Positions 44,366 to 56,200 of a stretch of 64,000 nt of DNA are shown here, one piece after another (the stretch's first letter is position 1; each line of letters opens with the position of its first letter). The notes beneath the pieces were generated by a model that had not been told where the DNA came from, ran no database searches, and saw only the letters and a program-made list of their open reading frames with translations. The translations under genes and the position numbers were made by a program. The stretch lies in assembly GCA_003255065.1 (NCBI GenBank), contig QAOA01000567.1:62001-126000 (forward strand). Reading direction: 5' to 3'. The stretch is from Cercis canadensis (lineage: Eukaryota; Streptophyta; Magnoliopsida; Fabales; Fabaceae).

Positions 44366-45006
44366 TGTTAGGAAAACACTAATGGAGACTAAAATAGAAT
44401 GTCTTTGAGGAGTGAATAATTACACTATCTTGAGTATAATATTGCTTCTTTATAAAAAGTAAGTTACTCCAGGATACAACAAAGCCCTAAAAAACTCTCA
44501 ACGGAAAAGTGAATCTTTAATGCATTAAGGAGTTCCCTTTTATAGAGTTGAAAAGACACTAATGAACAAATATAATTGGTCAATAATTAATAGACATAAT
44601 TGTCTATTCGGAATAGTCACAATTGTCTGTTCGGAATAGACACAATAGTCTATTTGAAACAGACACAATTGTCTATTCGGATTTACTCATCCGAATCGGT
44701 TAACTTAATTAACCACCATTTGAATCGGGTCAAACCGACCCGACCCAGTCCGGTCCGGTCCAGACATTAAAACTAAATGTTAAAATATTTGTCAAATCGA
44801 TCAAAGCCCAAGATGCCCCAAGTGCTAATCAAAGACCATTAATGGGGTTTGACTTACTAGGCTATTTGGGCTTGCCAAATGGGCTTGTGCCCATTTATCT
44901 AAAGTTATTCTATAACTTTAGTTTGTCTTTATAAAGCCTTTTACATACTCTAATTTAACCAATGTGGGACTTGGTTTTATAAGCATATTTACTAACTATT
45001 TCAACA
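44366..45006 (-). repeat. 5' LTR of copia 39153-45006
   Basis: It has the same ends as the 3' LTR. A TATA box CTATAAAAGG (minus strand, about 44536-44546) is preceded at about 44600-44685 by four 22- to 23-bp units based on GTCTATTCGGAATAGAC. Confidence 0.93.
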
Positions 45007-45486
45007 CTATTAACATCCAGAATTATCATTCCCCCTCCTTTGCTAGTTAAGTTTTTGTCCCACCAACTGGTTTCCTTATTCAAGATGACACCCTAAAAAA
45101 TCATTTCACAAAATTACCATCTTGCCCTGTTAATCCTCAGATAGTCCATTCTAACAACTTGGTTTTGGATATGGATTATATGTAATTAAAATGTCATGAG
45201 CCGGATTGAATCAATTAAAAGTTTTAGGGATTTACTTAAATGTTTAACATACCGAAAAAGATAGAGACTAGAACATACTTCAATATTTATTGATCTAATC
45301 AACGGTTTTGTTTGATAATATTGTATCTTATCATACAAATATATATATATATACACACAGGAGTGCCAACAAAGACACATAAAAGAATAATCTTAGTGCC
45401 AAGCTCACGTCTATTAAGAAAGTAGGGAGAGGATAAAAGCTAAAGAGAAAAAATGAGAGACACAATTACATTAACTGAAAGACTTA
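45007..45486. other. Flank, paralogous to 51215-51600
   Basis: About 45170-45486 matches 51225-51600 (GAATCAATTAAAAGTTT, AGCATACCNAAAAAGATAGAGA, TTAGTGCCAAGCTCA, GAGANACACAATTA). The match ends at AAAGACTTA, where the other copy continues but this one has the gene-carrying insertion. (TA)n at about 45341-45352. Confidence 0.7.
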
Positions 45487-47537
45487 GGCCCCGTTTGGAT
45501 AGCATGACTTACAGCTTATTAGAGCTTTTCTATTAGTATAAGTGCTTTTATGTAAAAAAAATAGTGTTTGGATAAGTTTATATAAGTAACTTATTAACCT
45601 CCTAAAAGCTATTTTTAGCTTATTTTATGAAGCTATTTTTTTAGGCTTCTTGAAAAAGCCTTGTGCGAAAGCCAATTTGAGTATGACCGGGAAGCTGATT
45701 TGCAAATTTATGGGACAATTATATCCCCACCTTCTTTGGTCTTCGTATCTCCCTTGTACCAGCGACCTTCTCTGTATCTCCCAGGTTCTTCCATCACGTT
45801 GAGACACATCCATAACTTCTCTATCTCCATTTGTCGCTTCTGCCGCACCTAGCAGGTATGTCTTTTTGCAGATTTTTGTTTCATTTGCTTTTACTTTCAT
45901 ATTCGTTTCTGCTCTTTTTATTTTTTTTCTTCTGCATTTTTTCTTTCATACCCGTCTTTTCTGCTCTGTTTCTCCATCTCCATTTGTTGCTTTTGCTGCA
46001 CTTTGTTTTGAGACCCGTCCATGGTTTCTGCTATGATTCTTTCGCTACTTGTGATAAATAATGGAATAGCACACCTAGTGAACAATTTTTGGCATTTGAA
46101 ATGCATTCTTGGTTGTTCAGAATGGGTCATTGCTAACCCCAAAGGCTGATGATGTGATTTCCATGGCAGAATCATCACTAAGAGTTCAAACCCATCAAAG
46201 AAAGAGGAAGGTCCAAGTTCTTGCTCCGAAATCAGTGAAAGAGGTTGACGAATTTACTGAAATTAATGTTGTAGCTAGTGTGGAAAATGTGGAAATCGAA
46301 CAACACCCAGAATCCGATGACATCGTATTGACGGTGAAGTCATCCGAGGAGGATATAGTGTCAGAGGAAGTATTTATATCCAAGGTTGTTGAAATAAGGG
46401 AGGAGACAATAGAGGAAAAGAAAAAGATAGAAGAACACGGGAATAGGGAGACTACTGCTGAACTTGAGAAAGAGGAAATTGCTGTTCTGAAGGAAAGAGA
46501 TGAAGAAGAGAGGGAAGTGAAGTTGGAATTTGAGGAGGAGGATGATGATTGGGAGGGGGTTGAGAGGAGTGAGCTTGAAAAGGTGTTCATGGCGGTAATG
46601 GAATTTGTTGTTGCTGGGAATAAGGATAAGAGGTTGGCAAGTATTGGGAACGATGAGCAGGTGGAGTTGTATGGCCTTCACAAGCTTGCCACTGAAGGGC
46701 CTTGCTGTGACCCTGAGCCAATGCCTCTTATGCTCTCTGCTCGTGCCAAGTGGTATCAAACTTGTCTACCCTTTTCTTCATTTTTGTTAACAATGTGCTT
46801 GTTGAATTGCCTAGCCTACATTGTCATACCCTTTACTCTTAAATGGTTTTGTTTTCGTTATGTTAAATGTAATTGGGAAACTCCAATAAATGAATAAATG
46901 AATCTATAAAGTAAACTCCAAGACTGACTGTATCCTTCTAATATTGATAGACATTAGATTGCTTTGAAGAGAAAAGGGGAATAAACTTCATAAATAAATG
47001 TAAACAACACACACGGGCATGCTGAACAAAGTTACATGGTATAGTTTGATTGCTAGTTACAACAACAGGGTTGAGAGTTGCTTTGTGTTAGTGATCGACA
47101 GTACTGATTATGTTGTGCAATGAATGCTTGGCAAAAGCTGGGGAACATGAATCCAGAGGTTGCTATGGAGCAGTATATTACCCTTCTTTCAGATAAAAGT
47201 TCCTGGATGGATGGAAGATAATTCTGCTATAAGTTTCTACTATTAGGCATATTACCATTTAATATATTATGTGACATCAGCAACGGATAATTTGATATGA
47301 ACCTTTTTACAGGGAAAGGGTGAACAAGAACTAAACAAGTCAGAATTGTTTGATTCTACTGCTATTGATTCAAGCACATCTTTCTATCATCAACAAAACC
47401 TCATAACTGAAAGGTAGTCTATAGTAGTTGTTTGATCTCCTCTTATAATCAACTTCCAGTCATTATTATTAAATTGTGACTTGTTTTTTGGTATATCTAG
47501 ATTTGATGGTGACAACTTCTCTCCTGCAGGAAACTTN
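45487..47537. mobile_element. Insertion with DNA-transposon-like end carrying an acyl-CoA-binding gene
   Basis: The left end GGCCCCGTTTGGATAGCATG looks like a plant DNA-transposon or MITE terminus. AAAGACTTA stands immediately outside it (45478-45486) and again immediately after a single N at 47537 (47538-47546). The paralogous segment at 51.2-51.8 kb reads through AAAGACTTAGAAGAA with nothing inserted, so it is a related empty site. Between the two copies lies a three-exon acyl-CoA-binding-domain gene. A right-hand terminal inverted repeat is not seen; the N may conceal it. Mutator-type gene capture (9-bp duplication) is the best guess. Confidence 0.5.
46109..47417 (+). pseudogene. Acyl-CoA-binding domain protein (ACBP3-like), broken splice sites and frameshift
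   Basis: Exon 1 (46109 or, from the next ATG, 46163, to 46752) encodes a long acidic Glu/Lys-rich region (to about residue 150), then the start of an ACB domain (SELEKVFMAVMEFV, VELYGLHKLATEGPC, LSARAKW). Exon 2 (47122-47222) continues the domain (NAWQKLGNMNPEVAMEQYITLLS) and exon 3 (47313-47417) gives a short tail to TAG. ACBPs bind long-chain acyl-CoA esters; plant ACBP3-type proteins carry the domain near the C-terminus. The exon-1 donor (GTATCA) is intact, but the expected acceptor before 47122 reads AT, not AG. One extra A near 47203 shifts the frame, and the next donor reads ATAAGT. A pseudogene is likely unless this haplotype or the base calls are wrong. A 5' UTR exon may lie at about 45660-45855 (CAG/GTATGT). 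Confidence 0.72.
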
Positions 47538-47893
47538 AAAGACTTAGAAGAAGTGTACATAACCCTTACATTTAAGCGAACAACAATGGAGATAATAATG
47601 TTTTTGGGGGGTTTATGAGGAAGAGCAATTTTGATCTCAGAATTTTTTTTATCCTTTTATTATTCTTATAGTTACTCAAAAGTGTTACATTCTATATTAT
47701 CTAACAACATTTTCTAATTGCTCTAGATTATTTACCTTTTTTTTTGTAGATAGTCGACATATTTGGCGTGGGGTGCAAGAGAGTTGACTTTGCTATTCTA
47801 CCACAAAGTGAATACTTGCCTATCTATTATTTCAGAAAAGTTAACATATATACTTGGCGTGGAGTGCAACTGGGTTGACTGTACTATTCTATT
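47538..47893. other. Flank, paralogous to 51593-51770, with a short direct repeat
   Basis: 47538-47690 matches 51593-51770 (CTGTACATAACCCTTACATT in one, GTGTACATAACCC in the other; TTTGATCTCAGA) apart from about 37 bp. Two copies of TTGGCGTGGNGTGCAA...GTTGACT...CTATTCTA lie at about 47762-47797 and 47853-47888. Confidence 0.6.
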
Positions 47894-49054
47894 TGTCGCA
47901 ACATCCCTTTCGGGAGGGCGATGTGGAGCGGCAAAATCCCCCACGCGGAAAGAAATAAAAAGTTAACAATATGCAATAATATGCAAGAAAAGAATGGAGT
48001 AGCCACCAATCATTTTATTCCATTTTTAGCAAATGGAATGGTGCAATTGGACACCTAAATAATTTGGTCTACGTTCAGAGCTTGGATTCGGGGGTTGATT
48101 ACATGTAAGGAAGGTATTAGCACCCTAAGACGTCCGTTCTTAGAACAGGTACCCATTTATTCTCTAGTTATCTTTTTAAATGAATTAAGTTAGTCCTAAC
48201 ATTATAAAATAGATTAAAATTTTGTTAGGCTCTACCAGCACTTCCGGAAAAAACCTAAAGGATGCTTCAAGACTATTAGGTGGAGTTTGTGATTGTCATT
48301 ACAATCCTTCCCCAATCTATTCTATCATAAGCAATATTTAGCAATCTCACTAACTAAATGATATCTAGATACATGAAAGACAATTTATATGCATTTATGA
48401 AATGTTAAAGATTCGTGATAAAGATTTTTATTGGAGGTACTTCTTTAAGTCCACCAGTCCATCTGAAAAGACTAAAGTGACACTCCTCACCTCCGGAGTG
48501 TCAAGGAATCGCTGTCATTACAGCTATCCTTAACTATTCCTTCGTCAGTACCTTTTAACTCACATTAAGGTAATTAAAACTAAAATATTATATTTAAAAA
48601 ATGTTCGTTTGGAAATTATGCACTGACAAAGACTTTTATCGAGGATTGACCTTATGCCCTGCCAATACCTCTAGCCGAACTAGAGACATCCCTTTACCTC
48701 CGGAATATCGAAACCTCGTCATTATCATGACTAATTTCTATTAATCCCTCGTCAGTAATCTTTTTCTGGCATAATTAAAAATAATGTTAAAATGTAATGA
48801 GATGAATTTATAATGTAGCACATAAATGCTATAAATATAGCGATTAAAAAGATAAAAGCGATATTAAGAATTTTATTGGCCACACCAGTACCTCTGGCAT
48901 AACTAAAAAAATTATCTCTCACCTCAGGAATATTAGAAAAAAATCGTCAACACAATTTTTCCTAACTTAATCCGTCGTCGAGTTTTATTTTACTTACGAA
49001 AATGATTAAGAATAATACAAAATACATGAAGCATTAAAAAATAATAATAATTTT

Positions 49055-49358
49055 AAAAGCCCAAATGATCATAAATTTGTGGGCCCAATCCAATTAGTGT
49101 TAAAACCCCCACAAATGTTAACTAAACAAAGCCCAATACTAATTCCATAACAAAAATAAAACAAACACACCATAACTAAACCTAAAGAAACTAAAACAAC
49201 AATGTTAAAAGCCCAAATGATCATAAATTCGTGGGCCCCACCCAATTAGTGTTAAAACCCCCACAAATGTTAACTAAACAAAGCCCAATAATAATTCCAT
49301 AACAAAAATAAAACAAACACACTATAACTAAACCTAAAGAAACTAAAACAACAATGTT
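49055..49358. repeat. 152-bp tandem duplication inside solo LTR B
   Basis: Units start at AAAAGCCCAAATGATC at 49055 and 49207, with a third partial unit from 49359. The first two are nearly identical. The minus-strand open frame 49544-49221 is a by-product. Confidence 0.85.
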
Positions 49359-50122
49359 AAAAGCCCAAATGATCACAAATTCGTGGGCCTCATCCAATTG
49401 GTCATAAAACCCCAAAATTGCAAGTAAGACTAAGTAAAAGAATTGATCAATCCAAAAAGATCTAGCCCAAGAAAAAATAAAAGAAAGGCATGAACCAAAT
49501 CCATGGAATTCGGCCCAAGCAAAAAAGAAATAAAAGACAAACATGGCCCAACCTAATAGATCCGGCCCAGACTAGTAAATGAAATGCCCAAAATGAAATG
49601 GGCCATTCAAAGGAAAATCAGAACTAAACAAAACGAATTTAACAAAAACAGAAACAATGTAAAGCCTAGACAAATGAGAAGGCCCTAAACAAAACCACAT
49701 GCACTAAAGGAAATTACAAATAAAACTAAATAGGAATCAGCAACCTAAAAGAAAGATACGAAGAAAGCAAAGAGAAAGAAAGGAGAGACGCAGAGGAAGG
49801 GGAAAAAAGCAGGGGAAAGAAAGAGAGGAAATAGGGCAGAGAGAAAAGGTGCATGTGCAGAAATATCCTTTTGAACCATAGCAATAGGTAAGAAATTTCT
49901 TTCTTTCTCCCTCAAATCCCTCTCAAGACTTCTGTGCCTCTCTAAAATTTTGAATTTTCTCTCTCAAGGAAAGGTTTCTCTCTCTAAAAATTTGAGGATT
50001 TGCATATCTTAAGGTAAATCAACTTTTCTTTAACTCTTTATTTCCTTCTAAATTTCTTTCTTTCATTACTTCATTTTAGGTGGGTCTCTGCTTTCTCTCT
50101 AGGTGGTGTTCTGTTTGAGTTG

Positions 50123-50125
<3 letters not shown>

Positions 50126-50162
<37 letters not shown>
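50126..50162. repeat. (TA)n microsatellite
   Basis: An uninterrupted alternating TA run in solo LTR B. A shorter one occupies the equivalent place in LTR A (about 13350). Confidence 0.9.
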
Positions 50163-50167
<5 letters not shown>

Positions 50168-50836
50168 ATACTTTGTGCGGGTGTGAGTAGTGCAACAAAA
50201 ATAAAGTTTAAGGAAGAAAAAATGAATCATGAAACAAATATAGTTACCTGCGATTATAGAGATTTTGGAATTTCTACTTTGTTCTCCCCCTTGTTGTTGT
50301 TTTGTTCCCTATTTCTTTGCTTCCGAAATTTTACTCTATTTGTTTCTCTCTATTTTTGCTTCAGATTTTCTCTCCTCTTGTCTGTATATCCTATCTATTT
50401 TTCTTAGAGTATTGCTCTTGTGTCTCTGTATTTTGCTTTCTTCTTTCTATTCACTCGTGTCTGTGTATTATCTGGTCCTTTCTCCCCTTTTTGTTCACTC
50501 TTCTTTTGTGTATCGTATTATTTGGTGGTTGGTTCTCTGTTTTATTAGGCCTTTTATAGCCAAAATTGTGTGCAAGTTGCCTTACTTCATTGATGAGCTT
50601 TCCTGTTTTTAAGCTGCAAATGGGGACTGTAGGATGGGCAGTGCCGGACTGGAGAATGGCACTTCGCCGATAGTAGATTGCCGCCCAGAAGTTAGAAATG
50701 CAGATATATCAATTTGCTTTTTTTTTAATTTATTATTATTAATAATAATATTTTTTGTATTTTATTATTATTATGATTTTTGATTTTTTTTTATTTCCTT
50801 TATTTCTTATTACATAATTTTGGTATCAACACTATT

Positions 50837-52743
50837 GACAACTAAAATGAACAAAAATAGCACAATATATGCATGGTAGGATTGCAGAGTCAAGGGCAGC
50901 ACAGTGGAGAGATTGGAAACTAATTTGATGCAGAAAACCCCATCATCCACAACTGTAGGAGACAGCAACATGAGAATGTCATAGGAATCAAAGAAGCAAG
51001 ATGTACCCTTCTGTTTTGTCAAAACTATCTACGATCAACCTACAAGAATTCTAGAAAGCCTAAAGGCACATTAAGTTAATTCTAGAGATTTTTCTTTTTT
51101 TTTTATATATATATCAAAAGACCTTTTTTGTATGTGGAAAAATTTTACCCCATAACATTTACCCTCATTACCTCCTTATGAAGTGTACCTTTATGCTATG
51201 TTAGGGAGTTTAGATTATATCATTACAATTTCATGACCCCAGCTGAATCAATTAAAAGTTTAGGGATCTACTTAAATAGTTAGCATACCAAAAAAGATAG
51301 AGATAAAAGATACTTTAATCTTTATTGATCTAGTCAACGCTTTTGTCTAATACTATTCTATCTTTATATATAGAAATTGGTTGTCAAGTGGTTCTGAGGT
51401 CGTCTTCAAGGTTTATGAATTTTGTATTCAAATTCGTAGCTAAAAGTACTAAAACAAAATTGGCATTACGCGTAAGCGTGAACACACAAACATACGAAAT
51501 AGTAATCTTAGTGCCAAGCTCATGTCTCTTAAGAAAACAAGGAGAAGATGAAAGGTTAAGAGAAATATGAGAAACACAATTATATTAACAGAAAGACTTA
51601 GAAGAACTGTACATAACCCTTACATTTGTAGTTGCACTAATGCTCATCTTTAGTGCCCTTTTCTTTAAGCAAACAACTATGGAAATACCAACTTTTTTGG
51701 GGGATAAGAGGAGGAGCAAGTTTGATCTCAGATTTTTTTTTCCTTTTATTATTCTTATAGTTATCACTTCAATAAACACTCCATAAATGAGTTAGGGTTA
51801 CTATCTTAGTAGGATCATTTGTTATCATCAAAACTGAGATTGGGATTTGTGGAACTAACATAGATTGCATTGTTTCAGACAATAACAAAGTGTTTACGAT
51901 GTTGTATGAGACAATAAATAGAGAATTTATTCTCCGTAAGAGATAATCTTATAGACTATACTTTGATGCTTTCGAAGCCATTTTGAGAAATGGTAATGCA
52001 CTCATTCTTTAATAATGTCAATATTGATTGATCTCTTTACATACTCCATCTAAATATATGTGTATGATATTACGGTGTGAAGATCAAGTAAATTCCAAAT
52101 TATATATTAATATCATGTTGAAAAGTCAACACTCAACAAACACCCATAAAGATCATGTAGGTCTTATGTTACATGAATGTGCCAAGGGGTTTACACCAGA
52201 GATGAGCCTTATGAGGGTGCTATCAAAGCCAAAAATGGAAAATAAAGCAATTTAATATTTTTATTAGGGAAAGGTATGCTGCTTAAATGTTATAAACCTC
52301 TCACTTACAGAGGAAGAGAGCTTCACTTCTCATATTTCATCAAATTCCATGTTAATTTGTATATAATTCATGGTAGCAATATAGCATCTGAAGAAATTGA
52401 CAAAGAAGATCTTTCCGCATGCACCACTTAGTGCGTGCTCCCGATTTCTGCATACCCAATTACAACGTGCGTCCTTCCAACATAGCTCTCTAAATCCAGC
52501 TGCTCTCAATGATATGAATCTTCCTTGGCGTCATCAACATTGTCACTAATTTGAATTCCAATAATAATAATAATAATAATAATAGGACCATAAACATGTA
52601 TACATGACTAATTACATGCAAATTAATATGAGAAATTAGCCAATAAATAGTTTGCAGCGAAGACTAAATCATAAAAACCAATATTTGCCTTTAAGATCAC
52701 ATAGGGTGTGATTTACTCTCCATAAAAATTGGCTTGAGGATAC
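50837..52743. other. Intergenic; empty-site paralogue, SINE-like piece, microsatellite
   Basis: 51215-51770 is the uninterrupted paralogue of the sequence flanking the acyl-CoA-binding insertion. A segment at about 51366-51440 is absent from that paralogue and has an A-box-like TTGGTTGTCAAGTGG and B-box-like TATTCAAATTC, so it may be a SINE fragment. (AAT)n at 52560-52584. No protein-like frame. It ends GATAC, the left duplication of the next element. Confidence 0.5.
52560..52584. repeat. (AAT)n microsatellite
   Basis: About eight AAT units in intergenic sequence. Confidence 0.9.
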
Positions 52744-53174
52744 TGATGTAGTACAAAAGGATTTGGAGTTCATGGCACAAATGGAGCATCCAGAGTTGAC
52801 CAAGAAAGTCAACCATGTCCGTTTTTGACGAAAGACCCCACTTTTTCATATGGAAACGGCCTTCTGAGCAAAACACGAGACCACTGCCTCGCGCATCGCG
52901 TGATTTTAGCCAAATTCCATCATTTAGGGGGTCAAAACCTCATTTTATCATTTCTGGGGGAACTTTTGTAATTTTTGTTATGTTTGGGCCTTTTCATAAT
53001 TTTGTTATTTCATTTTAGGGTTTCCTTTATAAGTGTTTGTAAAACCTTTCAAAGGAAAATTTTTGATTGAATAACAGTTGAGATTTCTCTCAATTCTTGA
53101 ATTCGGCCTTTCGGTATTCTTAGGAATCAATGAATTGTTGAATATTGTTCTAGTTCATCACGTACGCTACATCA
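52744..53174 (+). repeat. 5' LTR of gypsy 52744-58345
   Basis: It contains, at its start, a copy of the polyprotein C-terminal coding sequence (to TGA at 52826-52828) and a TTTATAAGTGTTTG promoter-like element near 53026. Confidence 0.93.
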
Positions 53175-53177
53175 GAT

Positions 53178-53190
53178 TGGTATTAGAGAC
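53178..53190 (+). promoter_or_regulatory. Primer-binding site, degenerate initiator-Met
   Basis: TGGTATTAGAGAC, a C-to-T altered version of TGGTATCAGAGC, three bases after the LTR. Confidence 0.75.
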
Positions 53191-53206
53191 TGTACGTTCT
53201 TGCACC

Positions 53207-56200
53207 ATGCCGCCAAGGAGACGTGCTGTTGATGCCCAGATGGAGGACGTGATTCAACAGGACGAGATGGCACGATTGCGCCATCAGGTGGATCAGTTAA
53301 AGCAACAGTTGGCTGCTCTGCGACAACCGCGGCAACGTGTTAATCTGGATTTGGGCGATGATGATTCTGACCTTGACGGGAATCCCTTTGCTGCCCCTCC
53401 TGCCAAGCCACAAGCCGATCGACTTTGGGAAGTCGGTTTCAAAGTCGATATTCCTGAATTTAGCGGTAGTCTCCAAGCGGATGAATTTCTAGACAGGCTA
53501 CATATAATGGAGGAGATTCTGGAATTTAAAGACGTTCTAGACAACCATCGTGTTCCTTTGGTCACCATGAGGCTGCGAGGCCGTGCACAGGCATGGTGGT
53601 AGCAGACGAAGAACAGTCGTGCACGTTCTGGTAAGGCTAAAATTACTTCGTGGGAAAAATTCAAGACACATCTACGTCAAGCCTTCCTCCCATATAATTA
53701 CGAACGTGAGTTATATCAGCATCTCCAACTCCTTCGTCAGGGTACCCAATCTGTTAATGCCTATACTACTGAATTCTATGAGTTGCTTGCCCGAACCGAT
53801 ATTGCGGAGTCACCTATTCAGTTGGTTTCTCGATTTATTGGAGGTCTGCGTTATCAACTTCAAGATGTTCTTAACATGTTTGACCCTCTCACCGTTTCCG
53901 AAGCACACCAATGAGCCTTACAGGCTGAGAAACAGCTCGCACGCCGCTTGACTAGTGGATTGAAACCGGGGTCTAATCCTTCTGGCAACTCTACCCCTCC
54001 ACCGGTTCGCCCTAACTACCGTCCCCCTGTGCCTATCCCGAATTGCTTTACTGGCCCTCTTCACTCTTTTAAGTGTGGAGAAGTGGGTCATCGTCTAGCA
54101 GACTGTCCCAAAGCGAATTCTGCCAGTCAGGGGCTGTTAGCTACTGATTTGGATGATGAGACTGGCCCTATTTTTGATACTGAGGTTGATGTTCCTGCGA
54201 ATGCTGAGGAAGAATTTGTACAGGGTGATGTGGGTCCGTTGTTGATGCTACGCTGCACCTTTCTCAGTCCTCATGCTCCGAATGAAGAATGGTGTCGTAC
54301 TACCCTTTTTACATCGACCTGTACCATTGCAGGTAAGGTTTGCCATTTTATTATTGATTCTGGCAGTTGTGAAAATGTCTTGTTTGAGTCCGCATTGCAG
54401 AAATTAGGTCTCACTGCTGAAAAACATCTGAAACCTTACAAACTTGTATGGTTAAATAAGAGTACTGGTGTCACTGTTTCCCACCGTGTGCTGGTTTCTT
54501 TCTCCATTGGCTCCACCTATTCTGATGAGATATTTTGTGATGTGGTTCCTATGGATGCTTGTCATCTTCTGCTTGGCCGTCCATGGCAATTTGACCGCAC
54601 TACCATGCATGATGGTCGNGACTGGCCCTATTTTTGATACTGAGGTTGATGTTCCTGCGGATGCTGAGGAAGAATTTGTACAGGGTGATGTGGGTCCGTT
54701 GTTGATGCTACGCCGCACCTTTCTCAGTCCTCGTGCTCCGAATGAAGAATGGCGTCGTACTACCCTTTTTACATCGACCTGTACCATTGCAGGTAAGGTT
54801 TGCCGTTTTATTATTGATTCTGGCAGTTGTGAAAATGTCTTGTTTGAGTCTGCATTGCAGAAATTAGGTCTCACTGCTGAAAAACATCTGAAACCTTACA
54901 AACTTGTATGGTTAAATAAGAGTACTGGTGTCACTGTTTCCCACCGTGTGCTGGTTTCTTTCTCCATTGGCTCCACCTATTCTGATGAGATATTTTGTGA
55001 TGTGGTTCCTATGGATGCTTGTCATCTTCTGCTTGGCCGTCCATGGCAATTTGACCGCACTACCATGCATGATGGTCGTGATAATACTTATTCATTCTTG
55101 TTCCGTGGCAAAAAAATTATGTTACTAGCCAGTAAGGCTCACACTACTGGGGACAGTATCACTCTCTTATCCTGAGCTCCTTTCCAACATGCCATGACAA
55201 AGACGGGACTTGTTTATGTGCTCCTTGCCAAACCTGTGGACACCGCTTCCAGCACATCTCTTACTGTTCATCCTGCACTCCATCCACTGTTAACAGAATT
55301 CACTGATCTCTTTCCTGAGTCACTGCCTAATGAATTGCCTCCCCTACGTGATATCCAACACCAGCTTGATTTTGTTCCGGGAGCCTCGTTACCTAATCGC
55401 CCTCATTACAGGATGAGTCCAAAGGAACATGAAGAATTGCGTCGTCAGGTGGAAGAATTACTTGCCAGAGGTCACATTAGGGAAAGCCTTAGTCTATGTG
55501 CGGTACCTGCTCTCCTCACCCCTAAGAAGGATGGTACTTGGCGCATGTGTGTCGATAGCCATTCCATAAACAAAATAACGGTCCGTTATCGTTTCCCTAT
55601 ACCTCGATTAGATGACTTACTTGATCAGTTGGTCGGTGCAATAGTGTTTAGCAAACTGGATTTGAAAAGTGGCTACCACCAGATTCGGATCCGGCAGGGT
55701 GATGAATGGAAGACTGCATTCAAGACACGTGAGGGTTTGTACGAGTGGCTAGTCATGCCATTTGGACTTTCCAATGCCCCAAGCACCTTTATGCGTGTTA
55801 TGAATCAAGCACTGCGTCCTTTCATTGGTAAATATGTTGTCGTTTACTTTGATGATATACTTATTTACAGTGCTAACCCCGAAGTGCATCTCCAAGACTT
55901 GCGGGAAGTTTTGTTGGTTCTACGCAGGGATAAGTTCTATGCTGCTCTTAATAAGTGTGCTTTTCTGACAGATGTTGTTCATTTTTTTGGGTATGTGGTG
56001 TCAAAGGATGGACTTGCAGTGGATAACGCCAAAGTGTTAGTTATTGAACAATGGCCACAACCTAAATCTATTTCTGATGTGCGTAGCTTTCATGGTCTTG
56101 CTTCCTTCTACCGTCGTTTTATTCCACACTTTAGCAGCATCATGGCACATATTACTGATTGTATGAAGGGTGCTAAATTCTCTTGGACTTCCGATGCTGA

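Larger units (their letters stand above)
39153..45006 (-). mobile_element. Full-length Ty1/copia retrotransposon, decayed
   Basis: It measures 5854 bp with LTRs of 635 bp (39153-39787) and 641 bp (44366-45006), both running TGTTGAAATAG to CCTAACA on the minus strand. The flanks CTATA (39148-39152) and CTATT (45007-45011) agree at four of five bases. All copia domains are present on the minus strand. A truncated relative of the LTR sits at 15627-15815. Confidence 0.93.
47894..50831 (-). repeat. Solo LTR B of the long-LTR family (2938 bp)
   Basis: On the minus strand it runs TGTTGATACC to GTTGCGACA, with a perfect CTATT duplication outside (47889-47893 and 50832-50836). It matches solo LTR A in inverted orientation along its length. 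It differs by a 152-bp tandem duplication (49055-49358), a (TA)n of about 35 bp at 50126-50162, and lack of the 340-bp segment found in A. No internal element sequence remains. Confidence 0.92.

Noticed and set aside
46195-46759. Ser-rich minus-strand frames of 131 and 132 codons
   Set aside because: They are antisense to the Glu/Lys-rich exon of the acyl-CoA-binding gene; codons for Glu read as Ser/Leu/Phe on the other strand.
50120-50612. Several hydrophobic frames, one beginning with YIYIYIYI
   Set aside because: They derive from (TA)n and CT-rich tracts of solo LTR B.
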